A stretch of 64,000 bases of DNA from JAIBJN01 sp963811635 (GCA_963811635.1 CAWESB010000013.1:124001-188000), one strand, 5' to 3'. Shown: positions 39,990-48,583, numbered from the stretch's first letter. Made by a program: numbers and translations. The notes: a model not told the origin generated them from the letters alone.

Positions 39990-40979
39990 ATGAACGACCC
40001 GTCGCTCTACTCCGACCGCAACGCGGCGGCGGACGCCGGGCGTCGCCTGAAGGAGCTCGAGGGCCCGCACAAGCTCGCCCAGGAGTGGCGCGAGGCGCGC
40101 GACGACGCCGACGCCGCCCGCGCCGACCCGGACCTGCGCGAGCTCCTGCCCGAAATCGAGGAGCGCCTCGAGCGGCTCGAGGAGGACCTGAAGCTCGCGC
40201 TCGTCGAGCGCGACCCCAACGACTCGAAGGACGTCGTCGTCGAGATCCGCCAGGGCGCCGGCGGCGACGAGGCGGCTCTCTGGGCCGGCAACCTCTTCCG
40301 CATGCTCACGCGCTACGCGGAGCGGCGGGGGTACAAATGGGAGCCCCTCGGCTCCGGCCCGAGCGACGGCGGGGGCTACAAGGACGTCACCTTCGCGATC
40401 AAGGGCGACGGCGCCTACTCGGTCTTCAAGTTCGAGGGCGGCACGCACCGCGTCCAGCGCGTGCCGGAAACGGAGTCCCAGGGGCGGATCCACACCTCTA
40501 CGGCGACGGTCGCGGTCATGCCGGAGGCAGAGGAGGTCGACGTCGAGCTCGACCAGAACGACCTCAAGATCGATGTCTACCGCTCGACCGGCCCCGGGGG
40601 GCAGAGCGTCAACACCACCGACTCGGCGGTGCGCATCACGCACCTGCCGACCGGCATCGTCGTCGCGATGCAGGACGAGAAGTCCCAGCTCCAGAACAAG
40701 CAGAAGGCGATGCGCGTGCTGCGTGCGCGGCTGCTCGAGGCAGAGCTGCGGCGCCAGCAGGAGGAGCTCTCGGCGCAGCGGCGCTCGCAGATCGGGAGCG
40801 GCGACCGCGCGGAGAAGATCCGCACCTACAACTTCCCCGAGAACCGGGTCACCGACCACCGCATCAAGCTCACGCTCCACCGGCTCGACTCCGTGCTCGA
40901 CGGCGACCTCGACGAGCTGACCGGGGCGCTGACGGCGGAGGAGCGCCGGCGGGCGCTCGAGACGGCCGCCACGGCGTGA
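39990..40979 (+). CDS. prfA: Peptide chain release factor 1 (5' end apparently frame-disrupted)
   Basis: The 329 residues in this frame contain all RF1 landmarks: the GGQ loop in RSTGPGGQSVNTTDSAVRIT, the recognition domain GTHRVQRVPETESQGRIHTS, DEKSQLQNKQKAMRVLRARL, and the C-terminal YNFPENRVTDHRI. The start is short: the RF1 N-terminal helix continues upstream as DELERSYTDAQER in this frame, but no start codon is there. ATG 39923 in another frame reads MTAQIDNLV and would join it perfectly if one G of GTCGGACGAG (39947-39956) were absent. ATG 39990 has GGAG just before it and could work as an internal start. It releases proteins at UAA/UAG. It overlaps prmC (GTGA). Confidence 0.93.
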   Translation: MNDPSLYSDRNAAADAGRRLKELEGPHKLAQEWREARDDADAARADPDLRELLPEIEERLERLEEDLKLALVERDPNDSKDVVVEIRQGAGGDEAALWAGNLFRMLTRYAERRGYKWEPLGSGPSDGGGYKDVTFAIKGDGAYSVFKFEGGTHRVQRVPETESQGRIHTSTATVAVMPEAEEVDVELDQNDLKIDVYRSTGPGGQSVNTTDSAVRITHLPTGIVVAMQDEKSQLQNKQKAMRVLRARLLEAELRRQQEELSAQRRSQIGSGDRAEKIRTYNFPENRVTDHRIKLTLHRLDSVLDGDLDELTGALTAEERRRALETAATA

Positions 40980-41803
40980 GCCCGCTCGACGCCGTTCACC
41001 AGGTCGCGCGCGAGCTCGACGAGGCCGGCGTGCCCTCGCCCCGCGTCGACGCGGAGCTGCTCGTCGCGCACGTGCTCGGCCTCTCGCGGACCGAGCTCTA
41101 CGCCGCCGACCGGCCGGTCGGTGACGAGCAACTCACACGGCTGCGGGCGCTGGTGGAGCGGCGGCGGGCCCGGGAGCCGCTCGCGTACGTCCTCGGCGAG
41201 TGGGGCTTCCGCCGGCTGATGCTCGCAGTGGACGGCCGGGCGCTCGTGCCCCGGCCGGAGACGGAGGGCGTCGTCGAGCGCTGCCTCGTCCACCTCCGCG
41301 GCCTGGCCTCGCCGCGCGTCCTCGACGTCGGCACGGGGTCGGGCGCCATCGCGCTGGCAATCGCCGACGAGCACCCCGGCGCGCGGGTGATCGCGGTCGA
41401 CCGGGCCGACGGGGCGCTCGCTCTCGCACGCGACAACCTGGCCCGGGCCGCCGTCAACGGCCGGGTCGAGCTCCGCCACGGCGATCTCCTCGAAGGCCTC
41501 GCGGGCCCGTTCGACCTGATCGTCTCCAATCCGCCCTACGTCCCCGCGGCGGATTACGACACCCTCCAGCCGGAGATCCGACTCTACGAGCCCTACGAGG
41601 CCGTCGTCGGTGACGGCGTCTGGCGGGAGATCGCGCGCGACGCGCGCGCGCTCCTCGCCCCCGGCGGCCACCTCGTCCTCGAGGTCGGCGACGGCCAGGC
41701 CGCCGAGGTAGCCGAGGGCCTCGCGGCCCTCGGCTACGAGGAAGTCCACTGCACCCCTGACCTCGCCGGCCGCGACCGCACGGTCGAAGGGCGGCGTCCC
41801 TAG
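40976..41803 (+). CDS. prmC: Release factor glutamine N5-methyltransferase
   Basis: The 275-residue protein starts at GTG 40976 inside the prfA stop. An N-terminal helical domain (HQVARELDEAGVPSPRVDAE) precedes a class I SAM-dependent methyltransferase domain with VLDVGTGSGAIALAIADEHP (SAM site) and the NPPY catalytic motif in LIVSNPPYVPAADY. It methylates the Gln of the GGQ motif of release factors, so coupling to prfA is functional. Length and motif order are normal. Confidence 0.94.
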   Translation: MSPLDAVHQVARELDEAGVPSPRVDAELLVAHVLGLSRTELYAADRPVGDEQLTRLRALVERRRAREPLAYVLGEWGFRRLMLAVDGRALVPRPETEGVVERCLVHLRGLASPRVLDVGTGSGAIALAIADEHPGARVIAVDRADGALALARDNLARAAVNGRVELRHGDLLEGLAGPFDLIVSNPPYVPAADYDTLQPEIRLYEPYEAVVGDGVWREIARDARALLAPGGHLVLEVGDGQAAEVAEGLAALGYEEVHCTPDLAGRDRTVEGRRP

Positions 41804-41810
41804 CAGCCAC

Positions 41811-41980
41811 GTCCGGGGTCAGACCCCGGGCGTGCCCGCCGCGGACGTGACCTGGGGGCGACGGCCGCACGGGTGCCCTTCTCAAGCCGTAAGACTGTGC
41901 ACCCATGAACGCCGACTTCCACACCCGGCCAGGGTGGACGCGTTCGCACCAGCCATGTCCGGGGTCAGACCCCGGGCGTG
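41811..41980. repeat. Pair of identical 24-bp palindromic repeats between prmC and tsaC
   Basis: Two identical 24-bp copies lie at 41811-41834 and 41957-41980 in the same orientation. Each contains the near-perfect palindrome CCGGGGTCAGACCCCGG (8-bp arms about one A), followed by GCGTG. They lie 146 bp apart in the 193-bp intergenic region, and the second ends 16 bp before the tsaC start. They look like a dispersed intergenic palindromic element. Hairpin formation could affect termination of the prfA-prmC transcript. Confidence 0.8.
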
Positions 41981-41996
41981 GCCGCAGGGGACACCC

Positions 41997-42611
41997 GTGA
42001 GTGACGACGCGGTCGCCGCCTTGCGGGCCGGGCAGCTCGTCGTCTTGCCGACGGACACCGTCTACGGGATCTGCGCGGACGCGTACCGGGAGGCGCCGTG
42101 TCTGCGGTTGCGCGCTGCGAAGCCGCGGCCGGAGGGGATGCCGGTGGCGCTGCTCGCGGCCGACTTCGACGTCGTGCTCGACGCGGTGCCGGAGGCCCGG
42201 GGCCGCGCCGCCGTCATCGCGCGCGTGCTCCTGCCGGGGCCCTACACGCTCGTCCTCCCGAACCCAGCGCGGCGCTTCCGCTGGCTCTCGGGGGCGCGCC
42301 CGACCACGATCGGCGTCCGCGTCCCGGCCCTGCCGCCCGCGGCACTCGAGGTCGTCACGCGGGTCGGCGCGGTCGCTGCGACGAGCGCGAACCTCCACGG
42401 CGAGCCCGACCCCGCCCGGGTCGCGGACGTGCCCCAGGAGATCCTCGACTTCTGCGGCGCCGTCGTCGACGCCGGCAACCTCCCGGGAACGCCGTCGACG
42501 GTGATCGACCTGACCGGGACGGAGCCGGTGGTGCTGCGCGAGGGCGCGGCTCCGGCGGAGGAAGCCCTCGAACGGGCGCGTGAGGCCCTCTCCGTAGGGA
42601 CCGGGGGCTAG
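41997..42611 (+). CDS. tsaC: L-threonylcarbamoyladenylate synthase (Sua5/YciO/YrdC family)
   Basis: The 204-residue protein starts at GTG 41997 with GGGG upstream; an earlier in-frame ATG (41955) would place the palindromic repeat inside the gene. The YrdC fold shows AALRAGQLVVLPTDTVYGIC, LRAAKPRPEGMPVALL (KxR and Pro of the active site), LLPGPYTLVLPNP, TIGVRVPALPP and VAATSANLHGEPDP. It makes threonylcarbamoyl-AMP for t6A modification of ANN-decoding tRNAs. Confidence 0.92.
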   Translation: MSDDAVAALRAGQLVVLPTDTVYGICADAYREAPCLRLRAAKPRPEGMPVALLAADFDVVLDAVPEARGRAAVIARVLLPGPYTLVLPNPARRFRWLSGARPTTIGVRVPALPPAALEVVTRVGAVAATSANLHGEPDPARVADVPQEILDFCGAVVDAGNLPGTPSTVIDLTGTEPVVLREGAAPAEEALERAREALSVGTGG

Positions 42612-42614
42612 ACT
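42609..42614 (+). promoter_or_regulatory. -10 box (TAGACT) of the sugar-nucleotide SDR gene
   Basis: TAGACT overlaps the tsaC stop codon and ends 9 nt before GTG 42624, again the near-leaderless spacing. Confidence 0.4.
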
Positions 42615-42623
42615 CAGCGGACT

Positions 42624-43706
42624 GTGGAGACCGCGTCCGCTCGACCGAAGGCGCTCGTCACCGGCGGCGCCGGGTTCATCGGCTCGCACCTGTGCGAGTC
42701 GCTCCTGAACGAGGGCTGGGAGGTCTACGCCCTCGACGACCTCTCGACCGGCTCGCTGGACAACGTTGCCCACCTGCGCGAGCGCTGGGACTTCCACCTC
42801 GTCGTCGACTCGGTGCTCTCGCCGACCGTCGTCAACGAGCTGGTCTACAAGTGCGATGTCGTCTACCACCTCGCCGCGGCGGTCGGCGTCCGCCTGATCG
42901 TCGAGCAGCCGGTGCAGACGCTCCTGACCAACGTGCGCGGGACCGAGGTGATCCTGGAGCATGCGCACCGCTTCGGGAAGCGGCTCTTGATCGCCTCGAC
43001 CTCGGAGGTGTACGGCGACCACCGCGAGCGCACGCCGCTGCCCGAGGACGCACGCCGCGTCTACGGGCCGACAACGACCCGCCGCTGGGCCTACGCCGAC
43101 TCGAAGGCGATGGACGAGCTGCTCGCGCTCGCCTACCACCAGGAGCGCGGCCTCGACTGCGTGATCGCCCGCCTCTTCAACACCGTCGGGCCGCGCCAGA
43201 GCGGCCAGTACGGGATGGTGATCCCGCGCTTCGTCGAGCGCGCGCTCGCGGGCGGGCCGCTCGAGATCCACGGGGACGGCACCCAGACGCGCTGCTTCTG
43301 CCACGTCGCCGACACGGTCCGGGCGCTTTCGTCGCTGATGGACAGTGCGGCCACGAGCGGTGAGATCTACAACGTCGGCTCGCAGCAGTCGATCAGCATC
43401 CTCGACCTCGCCAAGCGAGTGCTCGAGATGACTCGCTCGAGCTCGGAGCTGAGCTACGTCCCGTACGAGGAGGTCTACGGCCTCGGCATCGAGGACATGC
43501 ACCACCGGGTCCCAGCGACCGAGAAGATCGCCGACGCAGTCGGCTGGCAGGCGACGCTCGACCTCGACGTCGTCCTCGCCGACGTGATCAAGCACCAGCG
43601 CCTCGTCGGCGCGCCGGCCGACGGCAACGGCCTGCCTCAGCGCGAGCTGGAGGACGCCCGCTCGGGCGCGAGCACGCCTTCGACCGCGCGAACGGCGAGC
43701 GAGTAA
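42624..43706 (+). CDS. NAD-dependent sugar-nucleotide epimerase/dehydratase (extended SDR)
   Basis: The 360-residue protein starts at GTG 42624. It has the extended-SDR GxxGxxG motif ALVTGGAGFIGSHLCESLL, the acidic Asp after strand two (YALDDLSTG), VYHLAAAVGV, ASTSEVYGD with the catalytic Ser/Thr, and YADSKAMDELLALAY with the YxxxK pair. The sequence is closest in character to UDP-glucuronate decarboxylase or UDP-glucose 4-epimerase-type enzymes. The gene lies outside the main polysaccharide locus but could supply it with a nucleotide sugar. Exact reaction is not determinable here. Confidence 0.85.
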   Translation: METASARPKALVTGGAGFIGSHLCESLLNEGWEVYALDDLSTGSLDNVAHLRERWDFHLVVDSVLSPTVVNELVYKCDVVYHLAAAVGVRLIVEQPVQTLLTNVRGTEVILEHAHRFGKRLLIASTSEVYGDHRERTPLPEDARRVYGPTTTRRWAYADSKAMDELLALAYHQERGLDCVIARLFNTVGPRQSGQYGMVIPRFVERALAGGPLEIHGDGTQTRCFCHVADTVRALSSLMDSAATSGEIYNVGSQQSISILDLAKRVLEMTRSSSELSYVPYEEVYGLGIEDMHHRVPATEKIADAVGWQATLDLDVVLADVIKHQRLVGAPADGNGLPQRELEDARSGASTPSTARTASE

Positions 43707-43984
43707 GCGGCGAGCGCCGCCGCGACCGTCACGCCCCACTGGACGAACGGCCACTGCGCAAACGGGAGCGCGACCGCGATGCCGATCACGACCGCCGGCG
43801 CGACGAGGCCGGTCACGCCGAGCGCGCTCAGGCGGCCGAGCCCCCAGGCGCGGCGGAAGTCCGCGTACTCGCGGATCAGCGGAACGACGACGAGGGCCAC
43901 AACGGCCAGGATCCCCACGATCCCCACACACTGACGATGGCACGGACCGGGTTGCCCGTCCAGGTCCGGGCAGTAAAGTGGCAC
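43637..43984 (-). CDS. Hypothetical small membrane protein
   Basis: The leftward frame of 115 codons has about three hydrophobic helices (VGIVGILAVVALVVVPLI, LSALGVTGLVAPAVVIGIAV, WGVTVAAALAAYSLAV). The first ATG at 43984 is 2 bp from the glyA ATG on the other strand, and in-frame GTG 43927 is a possible shorter start. Its last 70 bp overlap the end of the SDR gene antisense. Hydrophobic pattern and codon positions look coding, and it would fill the 280-bp gap. I recognise no family and rate it as probable only. Confidence 0.5.
   Translation of the reverse strand: MPLYCPDLDGQPGPCHRQCVGIVGILAVVALVVVPLIREYADFRRAWGLGRLSALGVTGLVAPAVVIGIAVALPFAQWPFVQWGVTVAAALAAYSLAVRAVEGVLAPERASSSSR
43952..43979 (+). 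promoter_or_regulatory. glyA promoter (TTGCCC - 16 bp - TAAAGT)
   Basis: TTGCCC (43952-43957) and TAAAGT (43974-43979) are spaced 16 bp apart, and the -10 box ends 7 nt before ATG 43987. This predicts a leaderless glyA mRNA and argues against the GTG at 43978. Confidence 0.55.
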
Positions 43985-43986
43985 CG

Positions 43987-45276
43987 ATGGCGATCGCGGT
44001 GGAGACCCTCGAGGAGCTGCGGCGCGCGGCTCTCGCCGACGTCGACCCGGACCTCGTCGAGCTGATCGGGCGCGAGCTCGAGCGGCAGCGTGGGACGATC
44101 GAGCTGATCGCCTCGGAGAACTTCACCTGGCCGTCCGTGTTCGAGGCGGTCGGGAGCGTGCCGACGAACAAGTACGCCGAGGGGTACCCGGGCCGCCGCT
44201 ACTACGGCGGCTGCGAGGTCGTCGATGAGATCGAGCAGCTCGCCATCGACCGGGCGAAGTCGCTCTTCGGCGCCGAGCACGCGAACGTGCAGCCGCACGC
44301 GGGCGCGCAGACGAACATGGCCGTGTACTTCAGCTGCCTCGAGCCCGGCGACACGATCCTCGCCATGCGGCTCGACCACGGCGGCCACCTCACCCACGGG
44401 CTCAAGGTCAACTTCTCGGGGAAGCTCTACGACATCGTCGGCTACGGCGTCGACCGCGAGACCGGCCTCATCGACTTCGACGAGGTACGGCGCCTGGCCG
44501 AGGAGCACCGGCCGAAGCTCATCGTCTGCGGCGCCTCCGCCTACCCGCGGGTGATCGAGGCCGAGCGCTTCCGCGCGATCGCGGACGACGTGGGCGCGCT
44601 CCTCCTCTGCGACATGGCGCACATCGCCGGGCTCGTCGCCGCGGGGCTGCACCCGAACCCGGTCCCGCACTGCGACTTCGTCACCTCGACCAGCCACAAG
44701 ACGCTCGCGGGCCCGCGCGCCGGCTTCATCCTCTGCAAGGACGAGCACGCGGCGGCGGTCGACAAGGCGGTCTTCCCTGGCATGCAGGGCGGCCCGCTCC
44801 TACACGTGATCGCCGCCAAGGCGACCTGCTTCAAGATCGCGGCTACGGATGCCTTCCGCGCCTACCAGGGTCAGATCCGCGTGAATGCGGACGCCCTCGC
44901 CGAGTCACTGCTCGGCGGCGGCTTCGACCTCCTGACCGGCGGCACCGACACGCACCTCGTCCAGGTCGACCTGCGCCGCAGCGAGTGGACCGGCCGCGCC
45001 GCGGAGCAGCGGCTGCACGAGGTCAGGATCACCGCAAACCGCAACACCGTCCCCTTCGACGAGCGCCCGCCGCTGGAGGCCTCCGGCATCCGGCTGGGGA
45101 CGCCGGCCGTGACGATGCGCGGTTTCGACGAGGACGACCTGCGCGAGGTGGGGGAGATCATCGGCGGCGCGCTCGGCGACGGCGACCTCGACGCGCTGCG
45201 CGCACGCAGCGACGCGCTCACCGGGCGCCGCCCGCTCTATCCGGGCTTCCGCGGCTATACGGAGTACTCGGCGTGA
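43987..45276 (+). CDS. glyA: Serine hydroxymethyltransferase
   Basis: The 429-residue PLP enzyme has the SHMT blocks IELIASENFTWPSVFEAVGS, NKYAEGYPGRRYYGGCEVVD, NVQPHAGAQTNMAVYF, CDMAHIAGLVAAGLHPNP, and the PLP-Lys segment VTSTSHKTLAGPRAGFILC. That segment differs slightly from the common TTTHKTLRGPR. It interconverts serine and glycine while loading tetrahydrofolate. The neighbouring metH later in the window also uses folate. ATG 43987 is preferred over GTG 43978 because of the promoter spacing. The stop overlaps the upp GTG start. Confidence 0.96.
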   Translation: MAIAVETLEELRRAALADVDPDLVELIGRELERQRGTIELIASENFTWPSVFEAVGSVPTNKYAEGYPGRRYYGGCEVVDEIEQLAIDRAKSLFGAEHANVQPHAGAQTNMAVYFSCLEPGDTILAMRLDHGGHLTHGLKVNFSGKLYDIVGYGVDRETGLIDFDEVRRLAEEHRPKLIVCGASAYPRVIEAERFRAIADDVGALLLCDMAHIAGLVAAGLHPNPVPHCDFVTSTSHKTLAGPRAGFILCKDEHAAAVDKAVFPGMQGGPLLHVIAAKATCFKIAATDAFRAYQGQIRVNADALAESLLGGGFDLLTGGTDTHLVQVDLRRSEWTGRAAEQRLHEVRITANRNTVPFDERPPLEASGIRLGTPAVTMRGFDEDDLREVGEIIGGALGDGDLDALRARSDALTGRRPLYPGFRGYTEYSA

Positions 45277-45914
45277 CGGTCGCCACCGAGCGCGTCACGG
45301 TCGTCGACCACCCGCTGGCGCAGCACAAGCTCGGGCTCCTGCGCGACGCCGAGACCCCGACGCAGTTCTTCCGCCAGCTCGTCAACGAGCTCGCGGTCCT
45401 CCTCACCTACGAGGTGACGAAGGACCTGCCGGTGGAGGAGGTCGAGATCGAGACGCCGCTCGAGCGGATGACCGTCCCGCGCATCTCGGGCAAGAAGGTC
45501 GCCGTCGTGCCGATCCTCCGCGCGGGGATCGGGATGCTCGACGGCGTGCTCTCGCTCCTCACGGCCGCGCGGGTCGGCTTCATCGGCCTCTATCGCAACG
45601 AGGAGACGTTGCAGCCCGTCGAGTACTACGTGAAGCTGCCGGCCGACGTCGCCGACCGAGACGTGATCCTGCTCGACCCGATGCTCGCGACCGGCAACTC
45701 GACCGCCGCCGCCGTCGAGATCCTCAAGAACGCGGGCGCCCAGTCGGTGCGGATGATCGCGATCATCGCCGCGCCCGAGGGCATCGAGCGCCTGCACGCC
45801 GCCCACCCTGACGTCCACGTCGTCGTCGCCTCGATCGATCGCGGGCTCGACGAGCGCGGCTACATCGTCCCGGGCCTGGGCGACGCAGGCGACCGCCTGT
45901 ACGGCACGAAGTGA
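45273..45914 (+). CDS. upp: Uracil phosphoribosyltransferase
   Basis: The 213-residue protein starts at GTG 45273 within the glyA stop. It shows VTVVDHPLAQHKLGLLRDAE, VVPILRAGIGMLDGVLSLL, GLYRNEETLQPVEYYVKLP and the PRPP-binding loop LLDPMLATGNSTAAAVEIL, then DRGLDERGYIVPGLGDAGDR at the uracil site. It salvages uracil to UMP. Length is standard. Confidence 0.96.
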   Translation: MTVATERVTVVDHPLAQHKLGLLRDAETPTQFFRQLVNELAVLLTYEVTKDLPVEEVEIETPLERMTVPRISGKKVAVVPILRAGIGMLDGVLSLLTAARVGFIGLYRNEETLQPVEYYVKLPADVADRDVILLDPMLATGNSTAAAVEILKNAGAQSVRMIAIIAAPEGIERLHAAHPDVHVVVASIDRGLDERGYIVPGLGDAGDRLYGTK

Positions 45915-45926
45915 TCTGAGCCCGTC

Positions 45927-47066
45927 ATGTGGAACGTCTTCACAGCTCACCTGGACGTGCTCTGGGGATTCCTCGTCGCGTTCGCGGTCGTCGTCGTCCT
46001 GACGCCCGCGGTCGGGCGGGTCGCACGCGTCCTCGGCGTGGTCGACGAGCCGGGCGAAGCGCGCCGCATGCACCTCCGCGCCGTGCCGCGGCTCGGCGGC
46101 CTCGCCATCTTCCTCGGCATCTTCATCCCGGGGCTGGCGTTCCTCGACCTCACCGGTGCCTACCGCGGGATCCTGCTCGGCGCCGCCGTGGCGACCGCGG
46201 TCGGCATGGCCGACGACTTCCGCGGCCTCCCGTGGGCGGCAAAGCTGGCCGGCCAGGGCGTCGCCGCCGGGATCGCGATCCACTTCGGGGTCTACATCGA
46301 CCGCTTCAGCTTCCCCGTCCTCGGCGTCCACGAGCTGCCGTACTGGTTCGCCGTGCTCGTGACGGTCGTCTGGATCGTCGGGATGATGAACGTGATCAAC
46401 CTGCTCGACGGCATGGACGGCCTCGCCGCGGGGATCAGCGCGATCGCGGGGGCGACCTTCGCCATCCTGGCGCTCGAGCTCGGCCGGCCGGAGGCCGCCG
46501 TGCTCTCGGCGATCGTCTGCGGCGCGTGCCTGGGCTTCCTGCGGCACAACTTCTACCCGGCCCGGATCTTCATGGGTGACTCGGGGTCGCACCTGCTCGG
46601 CTTCACGCTCGCCGCCGTGGCGATCCAGGGCTCGCTGAAGACGGCGGCGACGGTCGCGCTGATCTTCCCGCTGATCGTGCTCGCCGTGCCCATCCTCGAC
46701 ACGTCTTTCGTGATCGCCAAGCGACTGAAGTACGGGCGCCCGTTGACCGAGCCGACTCCATGGCACCTGTACCACCGCTTCCGCAACATCGGCTTCACCC
46801 AGCGCCGCGCCGCCCTCTACTTCTACCTCTGGGGCGCCGTGCTGGCCGGCGGCGCGCTCGCCTCCCGGTTCGTGCCCTTCCGGAGCCACGGCGAGTGGCA
46901 CCTGTGGCCGACCGTCCTCGTCGCCACGATCGGCCTCGTCGTGGTCGCCACCTCGCTCTACATGGTGATCGTCCTCGAGATCCTCAAGGTCCGGCGGTTG
47001 CGCGCCTGGGCCGGCCGCCGGCAGACCGACCAGCCGGACGAGGAGCAGACGCTCAAGAGCGCGTGA
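45927..47066 (+). CDS. Polyprenyl-phosphate GlcNAc-1-phosphate transferase (WecA/TagO-like)
   Basis: The 379-residue protein has about ten membrane helices and the MraY/WecA signatures: MADDFRGLPW (Asp pair), VINLLDGMDGLAAG, FMGDSGSHLLGF, and the loop KYGRPLTEPTPWHLYHRF with the His-rich motif typical of the GlcNAc-1-P branch. It transfers GlcNAc-1-P to undecaprenyl or decaprenyl phosphate, the acceptor expected by a WecG/TagA-type enzyme such as that at 19124. It is followed by GTGA overlap with the PLP decarboxylase. Confidence 0.9.
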   Translation: MWNVFTAHLDVLWGFLVAFAVVVVLTPAVGRVARVLGVVDEPGEARRMHLRAVPRLGGLAIFLGIFIPGLAFLDLTGAYRGILLGAAVATAVGMADDFRGLPWAAKLAGQGVAAGIAIHFGVYIDRFSFPVLGVHELPYWFAVLVTVVWIVGMMNVINLLDGMDGLAAGISAIAGATFAILALELGRPEAAVLSAIVCGACLGFLRHNFYPARIFMGDSGSHLLGFTLAAVAIQGSLKTAATVALIFPLIVLAVPILDTSFVIAKRLKYGRPLTEPTPWHLYHRFRNIGFTQRRAALYFYLWGAVLAGGALASRFVPFRSHGEWHLWPTVLVATIGLVVVATSLYMVIVLEILKVRRLRAWAGRRQTDQPDEEQTLKSA

Positions 47067-48481
47067 GCTCCTCGGACGAGACGGCCGCCGCCGCCAGGCT
47101 CGCGTTCGAGCAGGCGTCCGCCTGGCTCGCGCGGCTGGAGGAGCGGGCCGTCCTCCCCGAGGGGGGAGAGGACGCGGCGCGCGGCTTCGGCGGTCCGCTG
47201 CCCGAGACCGGCTCGGGGGCCGTCGGCGCCCTGGAGGAGCTCGCGGCCGGCCTCGACGCGGCCACCGCCTCGCCCGGGCCGCGCTTCTTCCATTTCGTCA
47301 CGGGCGGCGTCACGCCCGCGGCGCTCGGCGCCGACTGGCTTGCGACCGCGCTCGACCAGAACGCGTTCAGCTGGGTCGGCTCGCCTCTCGGGACACGCCT
47401 CGAGACTGTCTCGCTCGGCTGGCTGAAGGAGCTCTTCGAGCTTCCCGCCGACTGGGGCGGTGCGCTGACGACCGGGGCCACCACCGCCAACTTCATTGCG
47501 CTCGCCGCCGCCCGGCAGTGGTGGGGCCGACAACACGGGCGCGACGTCGGCGCCGAGGGCATGGCCGGGCTGCCGGCGGTGCCCGTCCTCTCGAGCGGGT
47601 TCATCCACCCGAGCGCGCTCAAGGCGCTGGCCATGCTCGGGATCGGGCGGGCGACGGTACAGACGTATTCCCGCGACCCCGTGGGCAGGATCGACCTCGA
47701 CGGCCTCGAGCGCGGACTGCGAGACCTCGACGGCGCCCCGGCGATCGTCGTCGGCAACGCCGGCGAGGTGAACGCGGGTGAGTTCGACCCGCTCGACGCG
47801 CTGGCCGACCTTGCGGAGGAGCACGGCGCCTGGCTGCACGTCGACGGCGCCTTCGGGCTGTTCGCGCGCCTCTCGCCGCGGTCAGCGCCCCTGGCCGCGG
47901 GCGTCGAGCGTGCCCACTCGGTCATCGCCGACGGCCACAAGTGGCTGAACGTCCCCTACGACTGCGGCTTCGCCTTCGTCCGCGACCCCGCCCTGCTCGC
48001 GCGCGTCTTCTCGCTCGCCGCGGCCTACCTCCCGGACGAGGAGCCCGAGCCCACCTACGGCTACCTGACCCCCGAGTCGTCGCAGCGGGCGCGCTCGCTC
48101 GCGGTCTGGTCGGCGCTGCGGGCGTGGGGGCGGGCCGGCTACCGCGAGATGGTGGAGCGCCACCTGGACCTCGCGCAGCGCCTCGCCGGGCTCGTCGACG
48201 ACGCGCCCGACCTCGAGCGGCTTGCCGACGTCCCGCTCAACATCGTCTGCTTCCGCTACCGGCCGGAGGGCGTGCCGGAGGAGGAGCTCGACGGCCTCAA
48301 CGCGCGGCTCGGCGAGGAGGTTCTTGCCGACGGGCGGGTCTACGTGGGCACGACGAGCTTCGGCGGGAGAGTCGCGTTTCGCCCGGCAATCGTCAACTGG
48401 CGGACGCGCGAGAGCGACATCGACCTCCTCGTCGAGGTCGTCCGCGAGCTGGGGGCCTCGTTGCTCGCTCGCACAAAGTAA
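47063..48481 (+). CDS. Group II PLP-dependent decarboxylase/aminotransferase-like protein
   Basis: The 472-residue protein starts at GTG 47063 inside the wecA-like stop. It belongs to the aromatic-L-amino-acid/glutamate decarboxylase family (fold type I): PRFFHFVTGGVTPAALGADW, GALTTGATTANFIALAAAR, WLHVDGAFGLFARLSP (the Asp binding the PLP ring N) and the Schiff-base Lys in VIADGHKWLNVPYDCGF. The substrate may be an aromatic or other amino acid; the sequence does not decide. No PLP residue is missing. Confidence 0.85.
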   Translation: MSSSDETAAAARLAFEQASAWLARLEERAVLPEGGEDAARGFGGPLPETGSGAVGALEELAAGLDAATASPGPRFFHFVTGGVTPAALGADWLATALDQNAFSWVGSPLGTRLETVSLGWLKELFELPADWGGALTTGATTANFIALAAARQWWGRQHGRDVGAEGMAGLPAVPVLSSGFIHPSALKALAMLGIGRATVQTYSRDPVGRIDLDGLERGLRDLDGAPAIVVGNAGEVNAGEFDPLDALADLAEEHGAWLHVDGAFGLFARLSPRSAPLAAGVERAHSVIADGHKWLNVPYDCGFAFVRDPALLARVFSLAAAYLPDEEPEPTYGYLTPESSQRARSLAVWSALRAWGRAGYREMVERHLDLAQRLAGLVDDAPDLERLADVPLNIVCFRYRPEGVPEEELDGLNARLGEEVLADGRVYVGTTSFGGRVAFRPAIVNWRTRESDIDLLVEVVRELGASLLARTK

Positions 48482-48514
48482 GCCTAAACCCGCTCAAAAA
48501 GACGGATCGGGCTG

Positions 48515-48544
48515 TTACGAACTCGCCCCGGGGACTGATAGGCT
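48515..48544 (+). promoter_or_regulatory. Candidate promoter of the atp operon (TTACGA - 18 bp - TAGGCT)
   Basis: TTACGA (48515-48520) and TAGGCT (48539-48544) are 18 bp apart, 40 bp before the first atp gene, in the 102-bp gap after the PLP decarboxylase. Confidence 0.5.
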
Positions 48545-48583
48545 TCGGGCGAATAAGATGCCTTCCGTGGTGGCCCTCGTCCG

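Noticed and set aside
39923..41803. One long rightward frame covering prfA and prmC
   Set aside because: Across prfA it is Arg-rich out-of-frame sequence; only its start (MTAQIDNLV) and the prmC part are meaningful.
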